Assembly: GCA_016630955.3 (NCBI GenBank)
Contig: CM049986.1
Coordinates: 1,798,001-1,862,000, forward strand
DNA length: 64,000 nucleotides
Origin: Didymella arachidicola
Taxonomy: Eukaryota > Ascomycota > Dothideomycetes > Pleosporales > Didymellaceae
Direction: 5' to 3'
Shown: piece by piece, positions 21,301 through 34,020 of the stretch
Position numbering within the stretch: position 1 is the stretch's first letter
Layout: every line of letters starts with the position of its first letter
Made by a program: the position numbers and the translations under genes
The notes under the pieces: generated by a model
What the model was told of the DNA's origin: nothing
Seen by the model: only the letters and a program-made list of their open reading frames with translations
Databases searched by the model: none

Positions 21301-23209
21301 CCATGAAGGTCGACGAGACACTGAGGCCCAAGTCGCATCATTTCCGCCGCGGGTCCCTTCCGTGGAACGAGAAGTCGGAGCCTACAACGCCCAACGCTGA
21401 GCAAACAACGTTCCCCACTCAGGCGGCTGAAGAGGTAACTGAAGGCAGGCGAGCCCGAAGCAGATTGTCAGTCAGACCGCCAATCAGAAGTGGCTCGGAA
21501 GGTATTCTGTCTTTCGACTCGGCAGCCTCGGAGTCTAATACCCTCATAAATACGCCGTATAATGGCCCAATGAAAGACTGGGAGCTACAGATTGAGACAG
21601 TCCTCAAGGACTTCTACGAGTCGATTCGCAAACAAAGACTGCCTCTCCACGGAGTATCGAATTTGCACCACCAGCCTTCAAACAACAACCTCTCAGTCGC
21701 TGGCATGTTACGCCGCACACCCAGTGTCCTGAGTAAAGCACCTTCGGACACAACCAGCTACCGCGGGCGACCACAAGCTGACTTCCGCAGCGTTGGAGCT
21801 CGTTGGGCTTCCAAAAACCGTTCCAAACAGAGGTTTTATCCTGCATCCACGGTCGCATCCAGCCGTACTAGTCTGGACGACACATCGGTCTGGAGCCCTG
21901 CAGGGTCAAGCACCTGGAGCCGCTACTCGTATGGCAAGACAGGCACTTCGATGTCTATCGACTCACTCGGCTCGCACTTCGCTCCTGGTGACTATCAACA
22001 GGCTATTGGTTTTGCAAACGCTCTGAGTCAAGCCATCATTCGCGAAGAGGGTATGACGATTGCCAGCGACGAAGACTTTGCTCGCGCAGCCCCTCTTTTG
22101 GAAGACGAGTCGCTAGAGCTTGTCGGCGCACCTTGGGCTAAGGAAGGTATCTTGAAGCACAAGCATCACCTCGAGACCGTGGACAAGAAGGCGAAGGACA
22201 GAAATTGGACCGAGAATTTTGCTGTCATTGAGAAGGGGTACATGCGTCTGTTCTCATTCAGTATGAACTCCAAGTCTGCGCGCATGAAGAGCAAGGCGAA
22301 TAAGCCGGCTGCCGGTGGCATTGTCGGTGGTGGCAATTGGATGGACAACGCAGAGGCTCTTGAAGTCTTCCCGTTGCGGCAAACTATTGCAAGCGCACTG
22401 CCACCGCCGGGCTATTCTAAGACAAGGCCTCATGTGTGGGCATTGTCGCTGCCAACTGGTGCAGTCCATCTCTTCCAAGTCGGAACACCCGACATCGTCC
22501 GCGAGTTTGTGACGACTGCCAACTACTGGTCTGCAAGGCTGTCGAAGGAGCCTCTCACTGGTGGTGTCAGTAGTATGGAGTATGGCTGGGGTGAAAACGT
22601 CATCAATCCTGCCCTCATTCAACAAGATAGTGCCCCCTCGGTTCAGGGCCATATGCCTCGTCCTAGTGTGGCGAGCTCACTCCGCAGTTCGATGGACCAT
22701 GCAACAGGCACACCAAGGGCTAGGCTCCCAGGTGACAAGGTCGTGTTGTCTGATTGGAGCCCGCCTACCGCAAGCATGATGGCTAGCAATCTCATGGAAG
22801 TCGATCAGCTGAGAGCTCTTACCGACTACGTTAAGAACATCGAGGCTGAGCTGGCGCATCACAACGAATTGAGAGCACCTCTGCTCATCACTGTAGGTAT
22901 CAACCACTCGAATTGGACCCCCACATACTGATTCATCACCAGTTTTCTCCACGCCATCCCAACGCTGCAAGGGCGATGGCCAATTGGGAGCGCAAGTCAC
23001 AATACCTGCTCAAAGAGATTGTCAAGTTCCGCACTTACATTGACACATTGGCTCTTGCTCAGACACAGAAAGAAAAGATCTACGCGGAGCGCGAAGCCAA
23101 CGGAGAGTCGCGTCCCTGCACTAAGGATGGTGCAGCCGGGCGCTCACATTCAGACGAAGTTGATGGTGCGAAAGAAGCCCCAAAAGCTTCCGAGTCCGTC
23201 AACGCTTAA
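18370..23209 (+). CDS. Arf guanine-nucleotide exchange factor, Sec7 and PH domains (Syt1-type)
   Basis: Exons 18370-21115, 21166-22892 and 22943-23209; 1579 aa. The first 800 residues are low-complexity and Ser/Pro rich, typical of a disordered region. The Sec7 domain follows (about 825-1000): AFMDLFDW, KAETQQVDRIL with the catalytic glutamate, then NPNHGFKEVDVVHTIC and LLLNTDLHVADI. A PH domain lies at about 1250-1390 (LKHKHHLETVDKKAKDRNW to HVWALSLPTGAVHLFQV). A helical tail with NWERKSQYLLKEI ends the protein. Sec7 domains load GTP on Arf proteins; PH domains target phosphoinositide membranes. The first intron has a GC donor (GCAAGT), needed to give the normal Sec7 spacing. The architecture matches yeast Syt1. 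Confidence 0.88.
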
Positions 23210-25870
23210 TTTTTTTACATTTATCTGCATTTCTTGTTTTACATATACTGACGATTTCCTCATGTACTGTTCAGGCCTTACACCTCTTCGACGAACAATG
23301 CGACGTTTACGATTGCTTCATTCATCCCGAGTCACGTTAAAGGAGCGTCCACTCTCAATAGCTTGATGCTCTATACCCCTGTAATATCCTTTCTCTCATT
23401 TCAGTATTGGCATACGCGCGACAGTATTTGCTGTGTCGTTAAGGAAAAGTCACGAAGCATCATGTACATATATTTCTTGGAGCGGCTGGGACTACAGTCC
23501 CGTACATGGCCGAAGCATTTGGTAGACTCGGCGACAGCATAGAGCCGGACATCATATACCCTAGCTTAGTCTATTCACCGTTTCACCCCAGATGTCTTGC
23601 TTGATATCTTCAGCTTGACATGTCTTGACGTCAGTTCAGCCTCTATTTCGAGCCGCATGGCTGGGGTTCAGCTACTATCGCCCTACGCGCCAGTGATCGT
23701 AATACACGCCTGTTGATGAGGCGGAGCAGTCTTGTGCAGCACAGAATCGAAGATGCGCTACAACGTTGGGTCAACGGCCCATCCACTCGCGTGGGTGAAC
23801 GCTTGACCACTGCTCACGAGTCGTGCTCAGCTCGAATGCAACCCGAGCCTCGCGAAGACTCAAAACCAACGCTGCACCAAAGACAGTCTATGCGCTGATG
23901 CTAATGTAACACGCCAGAATGCTCGCAACGCTCTGCATGCCTGCCCACTCACTGACCGCTGCCACCGTAGGGCTACGCAATGCGATTGTACAAGTCCATG
24001 ACGCCTTACAGCAGCCAACCGAGTCTTTTACCGATGCTCAACTGTTGCCAAGCTCTGCTGCATCCCAATCGATTTCAGCTGTCTGTGTGCAAGGCGCTGG
24101 TGCATGCTCAAAAGGTAGGCATGGAAGAGACACGAATGCCGTGAGTGGTCCGCTCGCACCCAATGACAGTCAGAGGCTTGACAGCCAGAGGCTCGGTGAG
24201 ACCGTTAAACCCATGTAGCATAGCGCATTAAATGCGTCTCTAGCTCGCACGATGCCCAGCTATGCTGGCGCTACGCTCCCTACGCAAGCCATAGCCTCGC
24301 GTGGTACCCAAGAACACGGTCTGGATTGCTCTAGTGTCGTCCGCCAAACTTCAGCTCGTTCGAATTCGTGACCCCTGCGCAGGTCGTCGTGCAGAAACAC
24401 ACCACGAGGAGCAGCAGTCTAGATGAATGTGGCAGCGACAGCGATTGGGATGGATGGATTGGGTTGCCGAAGCTGCAGCAAGACGGATTGAAGTGCTGCT
24501 TTGATTGATGCAGCGGCATGACCGTATACTATTGACCTTGATGTGCGACCGACGTCGGGAGTGATCGCCATTAGCCGCAAAAAATACTCAAACAAGACGA
24601 CACATACGGATGCAAGCTTCCCAGCAATCCAGGTTATGAGCTTCGGGCCGTGGGGGAACGGGGTTGGACGGAGTGAGGACCGTGAGCACGGCACAAAAGG
24701 AAATGTCCAAGTCTCGAATATTTACTGGATCACAACGAAGTCGAGAGATTAGGTTTGCGATGCTTTCTCCGTAGGAACCAGCATGTACCGCACTCTTTAC
24801 CGCAACTTCAGTCCGAATATGTCGGGTTTTTGCTAGACATGACGGATTTGAGCCACGCGGTGCTGCGTCCGGATGCGGTGATCAGGATGAAGAACCTTGG
24901 GCTCAGGCTACGCACAAGACTTCGCGCAGGGCTACGCGAGCGGACAGCCCGAGCCTGTGTACGTGCATGCAGCGTTGGCATGCTGCCGCGCTTCCACAGC
25001 CACGCGAGGCTTGAACATGAACAAATTTGGCACCGCAATCTTCTTGCAGCTTGACGCATCAGGGCTGACGAATGGAGACGAAGGAGGGGTGAGCGTGAGG
25101 GCACTGTGACACCGCCATGCATGGGCAGAGTTGTGAAAGACACGTAGGTTTGGTGGAGATGACGAGACTGCAGATCTGTGAGTCTGGAGAGAATGCGAGG
25201 GTCTAGAGACGGGAGAGAGATGTTTCGAGGCAAGAGCGTTTGAGAAACAGCAGCAACGACGACCTGTGCTTGTCGCGGACGTGGCCCGGCTTGACATGGG
25301 TAGCGATTTGGGTGCGTCTGGATGAGTGAAGAATTGCTCGGTTATCTCCACGAGACACTCCCGTACGGGACGCGCCTTTTGCGCTAGTCAGTGTGAGATG
25401 CACAGCAGTGGGTTCATGGCGTTCTTAAGCAGTTGCTTATTACCCCGAACGCGCACGTCGACTGCCCCTGAGACCTAAAGCCGCTCGCAAGCATCTTTTC
25501 TATATACTGGGCCCAGGTACGCTGGTGATCGACAGTGAATCTTTCCTACTGCGTGCAAGAGCTCCACGGGCCCAAAGCATAGCCTAGCGTCATTCCTCAG
25601 CCCTACTCAGCATCCGTCTTACCCAGCGGGGTCGCGCAACTTCCAGGCTCTCGACACATCGTCACACTTAGCCGCAAGCCCGGCTAGCACATACGACTCG
25701 AAAGTTTTGCATACATCGTCCCCGGAGCTGCGTCGCGCAATTCCTTTCTAGGACCTCTGAGAAAGCTCGACCTCAGTCCTCACTAGCTGACGGAGAACTG
25801 CCTCGGTCTTCACTCCGGCCCACGCGCCCAACCGCCAACCTCTCCTACGCGCACACACACATCATCCACC
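23210..25870. other. Long gene-free stretch upstream of casA
   Basis: About 2.7 kb. Reading frames up to about 140 codons overlap on both strands near 24.8-25.4 kb with no domain and no consistent coding bias. No transposon ends, tRNA or 5S rRNA were seen. The last 300 bp probably hold the casA promoter and leader. Confidence 0.4.
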
Positions 25871-27418
25871 ATGTCTGGATTCCCGGGACAGCAGTACCAC
25901 AACAACTACGGCCCGCCGCCTCAGCAGCAGTACTATGGCGGGCCGCCACAGCAAGGATACGGAGCGCCCCAGCAGGGCTACGGAGCACCGTGAGTGTGGA
26001 GGGTCTGGCGGGGACCGAGGATGGAAAGCTGACGGATCGCAGGCCACCACAGCAGGGTTACGGACAGCCACAGTACAACGGCGGCTACCAGTCAACACCT
26101 CCTCCACAGCAGTATGGGTACCAACAGGTTAGTCTTCAATGTGGAAGTATGCTTGGCGGCAAGCTGACCTGGAACAGCCACCTCAGCAAGGTTACGGCCA
26201 ATACGGCCAGCAAGTTCCACAGCAAGGACCTCCCTCACACCAGCAGCGTCCTGGCATGATGCCCACAGCGACGAGCAACCAGTGGACACAGAACCACCAA
26301 GGACCACCGCCTCCACCTTCTGGCGCACAAAATTTCGGCCACGGGGCGCCCAATGGCTACTCCTTCCAGTACTCTGCGTGTAACGGGCGACGGAAAGCGC
26401 TGCTGATTGGTATCAACTACTTTGGCCAGCGAGGGCAGCTTCGTGGCTGCATCAACGATGTCAAGAATATGAGCACATACCTGAACGAGTTCTTTGGGTA
26501 TAAGCGCGAGGACATGGTCACACTCACGGACGACCAGCAGAATCCCATGAGCCAGCCGACAAAAGCGAACATTCTGCGCGCAATGCACTGGCTCGTCAAG
26601 GATGCGAGGCCAAATGACTCGCTGTTCTTCCATTACTCGGGTAGGTTTCTTCCGTCATCACTCTCAGAAAACAGAGAGACAAGACATGACCCAATGCTGA
26701 CGAAGCTCAGGCCACGGCGGCCAAACGAAGGATCTAGATGGCGACGAAGACGACGGCTACGATGAAGTGATCTACCCTGTTGACTTCCGGACCGCCGGCC
26801 ACATCGTCGACGACGAAATGCACCGCATCATGGTGTCACCCTTACAGCCTGGCGTCCGCCTGACCGCCATCTTCGACTCGTGCCACTCCGGCTCCGCCCT
26901 CGACCTGCCCTACATCTACAGCACACAGGGTGTGCTCAAGGAGCCCAACCTCGCCAAGGAAGCCGGCCAAGGCCTGCTTGGCATCGTCTCGTCATACGCA
27001 CGCAACGACATCGGCGGGATGCTCTCAACGGCGTCGTCGTTATTCAAGAAAGTCACGCAAGGGGACGATGTGTACAAGAAGAACCTGCGGACCAAGACCT
27101 CGCCCGCCGACGTCATCATGTGGTCTGGCTCCAAGGATCAGCAGACGAGCGCCGACGCATCCATTGGCGGCGAGGCCACCGGCGCAATGAGCTGGGCCTT
27201 CATCACTGCACTGCGCAAGAACCCCAATCAGAGCTACGTCCAGCTGTTGAACAGCATCCGCGATGAGCTCGAGGGAAAGTACCAGCAGAAACCACAGTTG
27301 AGCTGCAGTCACCCCCTGAGTAAGTATCCCCCTGCGCCACCAAATTTGTTACCGCCGAATCCTTGTACGTCCAGTTTGCTGATATAAGGCAGACACGGAT
27401 CTTTTGTATGTGATGTAA
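25871..27418 (+). CDS. casA: Metacaspase (type I)
   Basis: Five exons: 25871-25989, 26043-26127, 26178-26640, 26711-27319 and 27393-27418; 433 aa. The clan CD catalytic dyad is H224 (HYSGHGGQ) and C280 (DSCHSGSA). Metacaspases are calcium-dependent proteases cutting after Arg or Lys, with roles in stress, protein quality control and fungal cell death. The p20 region starts at KALLIGINYFGQRGQLRGC; the p10 region carries DVIMWSGSKDQQTSAD and ends with the usual SHPLNTDL. The N-terminal prodomain (about 110 aa) is a Gln/Gly/Tyr/Pro repeat built of PPQQGYG-like units, as in other fungal type I enzymes. The third intron falls inside the glycine just before the catalytic histidine. The tiny last exon supplies only the final eight residues. 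Confidence 0.94.
26026..26197 (+). repeat. Tandem duplication spanning an intron 3' end and exon start in casA
   Basis: AAGCTGAC occurs at 26026 and 26161, each followed by nine bases to the splice acceptor. Each acceptor is followed by a near-identical exon start coding PPQQGYG. The two copies are 135 bp apart. Confidence 0.65.
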
Positions 27419-27830
27419 GGAAAAAGTCCTGCTATTGGGTGGTGTTGCTTGGCGCATGCTTTGATCGGCTTCTTTTAGATACCTTTGGGTAGGATGTGGC
27501 AACGCAATGGCGTTCCTGAATTGGCCTGGGTCACACGGGAGAGGACTGGATAAGCACCAGAGTAAGAACAAGAGCAAAATGTTACCATCATTATCACCAA
27601 GCTGATGACTGTTGGGATCTATGTGTGAATGCCTAGTAGGACTTATGCGCCAATCGCTATAACGCCTGATAATCAACCTCAGTATGCCCTGATCTGCTGG
27701 TTCCAGAACTCAAGCCAAACGCGACTCAATGATAAGGAAACTGACAAAACCGCTCTAACTGGAGCTGCTGATCGTGTCGTCCTTACAGGATCCCGGAGGA
27801 TGTCAAGCTTTCAAGAGTGTTGCGATGGCC
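27419..27830. other. Convergent intergenic stretch between casA and SDS23
   Basis: About 410 bp between two 3' ends. It should contain both polyadenylation regions. No gene seen. Confidence 0.55.
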
Positions 27831-29593
27831 CTAAGCAGGTCTCCCACGGGAAGCACCGATTCCTTGGACGTTTGCAGTCCTGTCTCTCTCGCTGACACTG
27901 CTTCGCCGCCCCGAGGTACCAGCAATACCCGATATACTTTCGCTCCTTGAGCTGTCCATGCTCGTTCGCATGCTGCTCGAACTGCTCCGCCTCCTGGCAC
28001 GACGTGCCTCGTCGGGATCATGAGGGTGCAGCCCGCTTGCACGTGCAAATACGTTGAGAATATCTGTCAAGCTTATCACCCCGCTGAGTCGACCAGAGAG
28101 GCTTGCACTAGGAATCGCGCTTGCGGAGATAGCAGGAGCCACCGCACCCGTGCCTACTAGATGTGTCGGTGCTGTTGTAGTCACAGAGGTAGGGCCAGAC
28201 AGCGATACTGGGAGAGGTGTGATCGGCGAGGGAGGAACCAGTACAGCAGGCTGTACCGCGGGAGTGGAGGCACCTGAAGAAGCGGGCGAGGGCGTATCGA
28301 CTACCCACATGCGGTGCGATCGCGTGGCAACGAGTTTGGCTACAGTGTGGGCGAGAGTGCTGAAGGGGTTGACGTGGAAAACCGGGAACGAGTCCTTGCC
28401 ATCATTCACGCCACGCTCAGAGAGAATGACAGAAATAAAGTGGATACACGATGAACGAAGAAGCGGAAGAGAGGTCGACTTCGTGAGCAACTGCGATACA
28501 TGGTTAGTGACTCGGGGTACAGAGTAGAGAATTCGTGCTTACTCGAACATCAACATGGGAGATGTTGCCAATAACGTTATTTTGCGCATCAAGCACGGGG
28601 ATGGACGATACACCCTCGTTGTGCATCAATTCCAGAGCCGTAGCAAGTGGCTTGTCGCCGCTATTTGTTGTCAGCCATCTCGCTCCAGTCTAGCGTACGA
28701 GTACCTACTTGATAGCCAAGACTTGCTTCTGTCCAATGTTCAGATCCTTGAGAAGCTGTGGGTACAGCTGGTCTACCGCAGGGAAGCTAGCCCGATTCTC
28801 CCAGAAGAACGAGACCAGCCTCAGCTGTGTCAACACACCAATGACATCTGATGTGCCTTCTTTCGCGACGAGCACTCTATGCACGCCACTGCCAAAGACC
28901 TCCATAGCCTTTGTCAGGTCCGCAGTGTGAGGCAGTGTGATCAACGGCTCCTTCTTGCCCAGATCCTTCACGTCCTTCAGCGGGATAGGCTTGCCCTCTC
29001 GTCCCTTCTTAGCCAACTCATCAAACGATGCTACATCTTGCTCTTCCGGGTGTGCAAGACCAACTACAAGAAGGAGGTATGCGTTCAGATCGCTATAGTC
29101 GAAGGTGCCGATCGCGTGACGGGTGTTTGCATTTTCGCGAAGCAAGACAACGTTGGGCGCACCAGACTTGACCAGTAGCTGCAACTGTGAGCGCGTTTCA
29201 TGTCCGGACCCGAGATGGGAGCCTTACGCTTGTAGCATCCTCCACAGTGGTATCGTACTCCACGAACCGTACCAGCGCCGGGTCGACGATTTCTCCCAGT
29301 CGAACGCTCTTCCAGTCGCGTCCATGGAATTTAGGATCCCCGGCCTTAGTCGGTGGATTGTTGATCAGATCCTGAAAGGCTTGCTGTGAAAGTGAAGGCT
29401 GTCGTGAGGCACGAGGTGAGCCAGGGCCTCCGCGCATCTGCTCTGCGAAGCTCCCACGGTGAGTGTGGGGGCTGGGACTAGTTGCCATGAGACCTGCTGG
29501 GGGCGAGCGACCCAACGAGGCTGTTGAGTTGCTGAGAGACTGTAGAGGAGAGGGGACGTGGCCGTCCTTCTTCTTGTTGGGCGTCTCCGCCAT
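27831..29593 (-). CDS. SDS23: CBS-domain protein Sds23 (PP2A/cell-cycle regulator)
   Basis: Four exons: 29228-29593, 28709-29178, 28543-28660 and 27831-28490; 537 aa. The first acceptor could lie 6 bp earlier without changing the frame. The N-terminus is Ser/Pro rich (TPNKKKDGHVPSPLQSLSNS). Four CBS motifs follow: the first near ALVRFVEYDTTVEDA, the second ending VIGVLTQLRLVSFFWEN, then KPLATALELMHNEGVSSIPVLD and FHVNPFSTLAHTVAKL. The last CBS is interrupted by a Ser/Thr/Pro-rich insertion before SGVISLTDILNVFARASG. In yeasts Sds23 proteins bind PP2A-type phosphatases and link nutrient state to mitotic entry and cell separation. The acidic-basic Ser-rich tail (RRSSSSSMRTSMDSS) may be phosphorylated. 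Confidence 0.9.
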
Positions 29594-31670
29594 TGCGACG
29601 GAAGGCGCGATGCTGAGTGCGGGGTGGAATGCGTGCTGCTTGCAAGGTGTAGAGCCAGTTCGATACTGCCTGCGACAGTCTTTGTGGACAGCAGGTGTAT
29701 GTCAAGCTAGGAAATGTGCAGTCAAATGGACAAAATGCCTCCTTGTGCGCGTCAAGAGGTGTGCTGTTCAATGGTGTGGGGAGCTTGCGCATGCAGCTGC
29801 CCAGAAAGTCACCTCCACCTTGGGCGCAAGCTGCAGCCTTGCCTTCATGTGATTCGTTGCATGTGGTGACCGAATTTTGACGATCTGCGGCACGGGAACT
29901 CAGTTTGCTTATCGCAGGTCCCCAGAAGCACAGCCTCGTGGGGAGTTTGGGGAAATGGCGATCGTGACGCGCTGGCCCTTATTCAATGCGTTTGATGTCA
30001 TCGCCGTTGGCTGTTCAGAACATCCCAAGGCACATGAGCCAATCGCTTAGTGAACCCTGTGAGGTTAGTGCAGTGACGGCTGTCATGTGAATGTTCCCCA
30101 GATTGTCGACCAGCTTTTTCCGCCGTAACCCTGAATATCTACTGTGTAAACGAATCATGCCCTGAAGGGCCCTCGAGACGCTGCCTTGCACGTCTTCCGT
30201 CTTTGTTTCCCTGCTACCTGCATGAACGTGTCCCATCCTGACTTTGCTATGTACTCACACCAGAGCCTAGCGCGACTCACGCATATTCGTACCTCAAGGA
30301 CTGGGCGGCTATGCGTAAGGTCTTGTACGGTATTGATACCTGAGCTCTTATACGGTTTCAAAGTCTTCTCCTAAGACTCGGACCCCATTCTCAAACTCCG
30401 TGAGTAGGGCCATCTGCTCCTCGATCGTCACACAGTCTCGCCGCGTATTAGCTCATCAGCAATCCCTTTCGGCGGTGCAACACCCCCAAGATATCTTTGC
30501 TTTCGGCTTGAGGATCAATTCTACGGATGATTCGATCCCATCCACTGACTCCTCACTTGCAGTCATCCGCGGCGGTCTCCTAAAGGCGGAAGGCTCAGGC
30601 AATATCGGCAGCTTGAGGAGAAGTTACAACACTACGCCTTCGATAAAGGATAGTAGAGAGTTGATTCTCTATTCGTGATGACCCTGGCCAGTGATCCGGC
30701 GTCATGCAATCCATATGCTAGGTATTTCGAAAAGTTGCAGGACGAGAGACTCGAACAAACCAGCCGTGATGCGAGTTCGGGGCTATGAGCGTCCAAGCTC
30801 TTCCCGCGACACGAAGAAATTTCCTATGAAAGCTGGGAAGCTGAACCATCACTGGTTTTAATGACCGTACAGCCGGCATACAATCCAACAGCCATCTTCT
30901 TGAGCCACTGGACCTGCTTCCTGACACTTCCTCTTGTACTGTATAATATTCGGAGAGAAGCCAAGTGCACGAATTCAGTCCACCAAGCTCTAGCAGTCCA
31001 GAAACCCGCCCTACTGCACCTCTTCCAAGGCCTAATGTCTCGCCCAAAAGGTCGAGATGTGATAATAGCCGTGTTCAGGGGCTTCGAGAAGGAAGCACGG
31101 TTCTACCAGGATCCACAAGATTGGGCAAAACCGTTAGTTGACAAGACGGTCTAGCCGAAGTCTCGACTCAATACGGAAGTCAGCATTGCAACAGTCGCAA
31201 AGGACACCCAGCCACCAAGTTCCATCGTCATGACATAGTCATCAGCCTGTCAGCAGTGGGCCGTCCTGGGTTTCCTTATCATCTCCGGCCACACTCGCCA
31301 TCGCCAGTCAGGCGGCTCCAACCAGATCGTTTTGTGAGGTACTGACCGCACGAATTAAGCCGCATACGTCGCACGCAGCACAGGACCTGCCGATCGACAG
31401 AGCCACAAGGCTTCGCTCAGATCTGCATTGTCGTCCTCGTGGCTAGAATGATCTATATGTGGCAAGACAATGTCCGGAATGATGCTCGACGCGTGCTCCT
31501 GGCCCACTGAAGCGATGAGGAATGACAACCGGGGGCATCAAGGGAGCGAAGTGGACGACAATTGCGCGGCCAAGGGAGGGAACGGCAGCGGGGTATGAAA
31601 GGTTCAAAATTTCCAGCTTAAATTAATAAGAATATCGCGCGTGTAGTTGAGTTGATCTGGGCACTGGTTT
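29594..31670. other. Gene-poor divergent stretch between SDS23 and chitinase
   Basis: About 2.1 kb. Small frames at 30718-31154 on both strands overlap one another and match nothing I recognise. No transposon terminal repeats seen. Promoters of both flanking genes should lie here. Confidence 0.4.
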
Positions 31671-33537
31671 ATGTTGAAGATGTCGGTGGGTAGCAGCATA
31701 TGAGAGATGTTTCAAAAGCGTATTGCTGACTAGACGCATCTTCAGCGCGCACGATCATTACAGTGGTTTTCTTTCACCGCCATCCTTCTTTTCGCAACTG
31801 CATTCGCTGAAAGTTCGAAATCAAAAAATGAGTGCAATTGGTACTGCTGGGTGGAGGCGAGGCTTGATGCGTTAGAGGCTCAGGTCGTCAAACTGACCAA
31901 ATTGCTTGTAGGTGCAACTCAAACCGCTCTAAGCAAATTACTCCTATACATAGTAGAGAATCTGGGAAAGCGTCTTTGATGCTTTTACTGACAGACATCA
32001 GTATCCTGACGGATCGAACAACGGCAATAGTCCTGTATACTCGCAGCAGCCTTCGCAACACGCTACAAGCCCCACTAAGCAATATCCAAATACCTTCGGG
32101 ACGCCATATGTAAGCCACGCAGGCTGGGAAAGTGAAGGCAAACAATGCTAAATTTAACTCAGGTCACCACTACCACGCGAAATGGCTATGCAGGCAATCC
32201 TATTGCCACGTCGACTAAGAACATCATGACACCCCCCTCAACGGCCCAGGATACGTATCCAACCAATTTTGGATCTCAGGATGGCTACAGAGCAATCGGA
32301 TACTATGGGAACTGGGACATTTACAATCGAAAGTTTTTCCCCCAGGACATCCCCGCTGACAAGCTCACTCACGTATTGTACGCATTTGGTGACAACAAAG
32401 AGGATGGCACTGTCTTCCTCACAGATGCGTACGCAGATACCGACATTCACTATACTGGCGACTCCTGGTCGGAAAGTGGGACCAATGTACACGGCGCCGT
32501 AAGGCAACTCCAGCTTTTAAAGGAGAAAAATCGCAACTTGAAGGTGATACTTAGCATTGGAGGTTGGACCTACACAAATACCAACAAACACATGGATACA
32601 CCTTTATCTACGGCCGATGGTCGCAAGCAGTTTTCAGACAGCTGTGTTGACATGATCCGCAACTTCGGCTTCGACGGTATTGATATCGATTGGGTAAGTC
32701 CTTTGACGTGAGGTTTCAAAATAGACTGACTTCAAGCAGGAATACCCCCAAAATACACAACAAGGCGGCCAGATGCTCAGCCTTCTTCAAGCAGTCCGTA
32801 GTGCGATGGACGACCACGCCAAAACTCTCGTTTACGACAATGGCCACGGCAGTTTTGAGCAGCCGCATTTCGACCTCTCGATTGCTGCACCTGCTGGCGA
32901 ATCAAACTACAAGAACATGCCCCTCCGCGAGATTAGCCAGGTCGTTGACTTCATCAACCTCATGGCGTACGATTATACTGGATCCTGGGAGAAGGCAGCA
33001 GGCCACGCACAGAACCTGTACAAGTCGCGCTCGAATCCTGCCTCTACGCCACACAACACGTACGATGTCGTACAGGCATACTTCAATGCTGGCGTTGCTC
33101 CTTCAAAGATCAATCTCGGTATGCCGGTGTACGGCCGCGCGTTCAACAATACGGCAGGTCTTGGACAACCGTACAACGGCAATGGTAAGGGTACATGGGA
33201 GGCAGGTATATACGACTGGAAGGATCTGCCTTTACCAGGAGCACAGGTGTACTATGACCAAGAAGCTGGTGGTACATATAGCTACGATAACATCACGGGC
33301 ATGTTGATCAGCTTTGACACCGTCGACATGGCTCTTAAGAAGACAGACTGGCTGAAGAGAACCGGCTTAGGGGGTGCGATGTGGTGGGAACTTAGTGGCG
33401 ACCGCTATGATGGGCTGGGAGGACTTATTGATAACGTCGTGAAGGCTCTTGGAGGTAAAAGTGGGCTGGAACAGAAGAGTAACTGGCTTCGATACCCAGA
33501 CTCAGAGTTCGACAACATCAAAGCTTTAGGCAAATGA
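31671..33537 (+). CDS. GH18 chitinase, predicted secreted or membrane-anchored
   Basis: Five exons, all phase 0: 31671-31685, 31746-31907, 32002-32109, 32163-32693 and 32740-33537; 537 aa. Exon 2 codes a hydrophobic segment (LQWFSFTAILLFATAFAES) that looks like a signal peptide or anchor, then a short coiled region and a Ser/Thr/Pro/Gln linker. The GH18 barrel begins at YRAIGYYGNWDIYNRKF. The catalytic DxxDxDxE motif is FDGIDIDWEYP with acid E273, split by the last intron exactly before the glutamate. Later barrel strands are INLMAYDYTGSW, INLGMPVYGRAF and GAMWWELSGD. These enzymes hydrolyse beta-1,4 links of chitin, for wall remodelling or feeding. No separate chitin-binding module is visible. 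The 15-nt first exon is the least certain part. Confidence 0.9.
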
Positions 33538-33699
33538 GCAAGGTGGGATATTTGGCGGCATCTTGTATCATTGGCGTTCTTGCATTGGCATACGTAGTTG
33601 GCTTAGGTGGTGTGGGACAGTTCATAGCATATAGCGTAAGATAGGTAGTCTGAACCTCCGTGCATCTGGCAGTCTGTTTCAAGTCCTCAATTGAAATGC

Positions 33700-34020
33700 G
33701 GATGGTGGTCACTCAGGTCAGGTCATCTGTGTCCGATTCCTCTAACCTCCATGCCCTATCACCTTGGTCTCTTTTCTCACCCTCGATCTTGACCAGAAAA
33801 TAGATAGCCGTGCAAGCATCACCGCAAACGCACATGATGCCCAGACGTACCCCGTGCCAAGTCGGGTACTGTGAGATTTCACTTACAAAGAACACAATGA
33901 TGCCACGATTCCGCCGAGATTGTTCAGGATGAGCCCCGCGAGGCATAGACGATAAGACCAGCCACTGACAATTCCGGAGATGAGGGCATAGCCGTCCCGA
34001 GCTGTTGATGGCATTTTGCT
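33700..34020 (-). pseudogene. Decayed C-terminal fragment of an MFS transporter
   Basis: On the minus strand, one frame reads GYALISGIVSGWSYRLCLAGLILNN-LGGIVAS, resembling the NLGGI(I/V)AS block in late helices of fungal anion:cation symporters (allantoate-permease family). It then hits a stop. The neighbouring frame continues with ISQYPTWHGVRLGIM and EGEKRDQGDRA, which resemble the following (P)RYPTGHGVxLG block and the RENxRRDxG tail. A one-base shift therefore breaks the gene near 33885, and the preceding ten or so helices are missing. The match is by pattern only, without a database search. Confidence 0.45.

Noticed and set aside
24808..25403. Several long minus-strand frames upstream of casA
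   Set aside because: Overlapping frames on both strands, Ser/Arg/His rich, with no domain; likely non-coding.
30718..31154. Overlapping frames of about 100 codons on both strands
   Set aside because: Neither matches a family I know; they overlap each other and cannot be told from chance.
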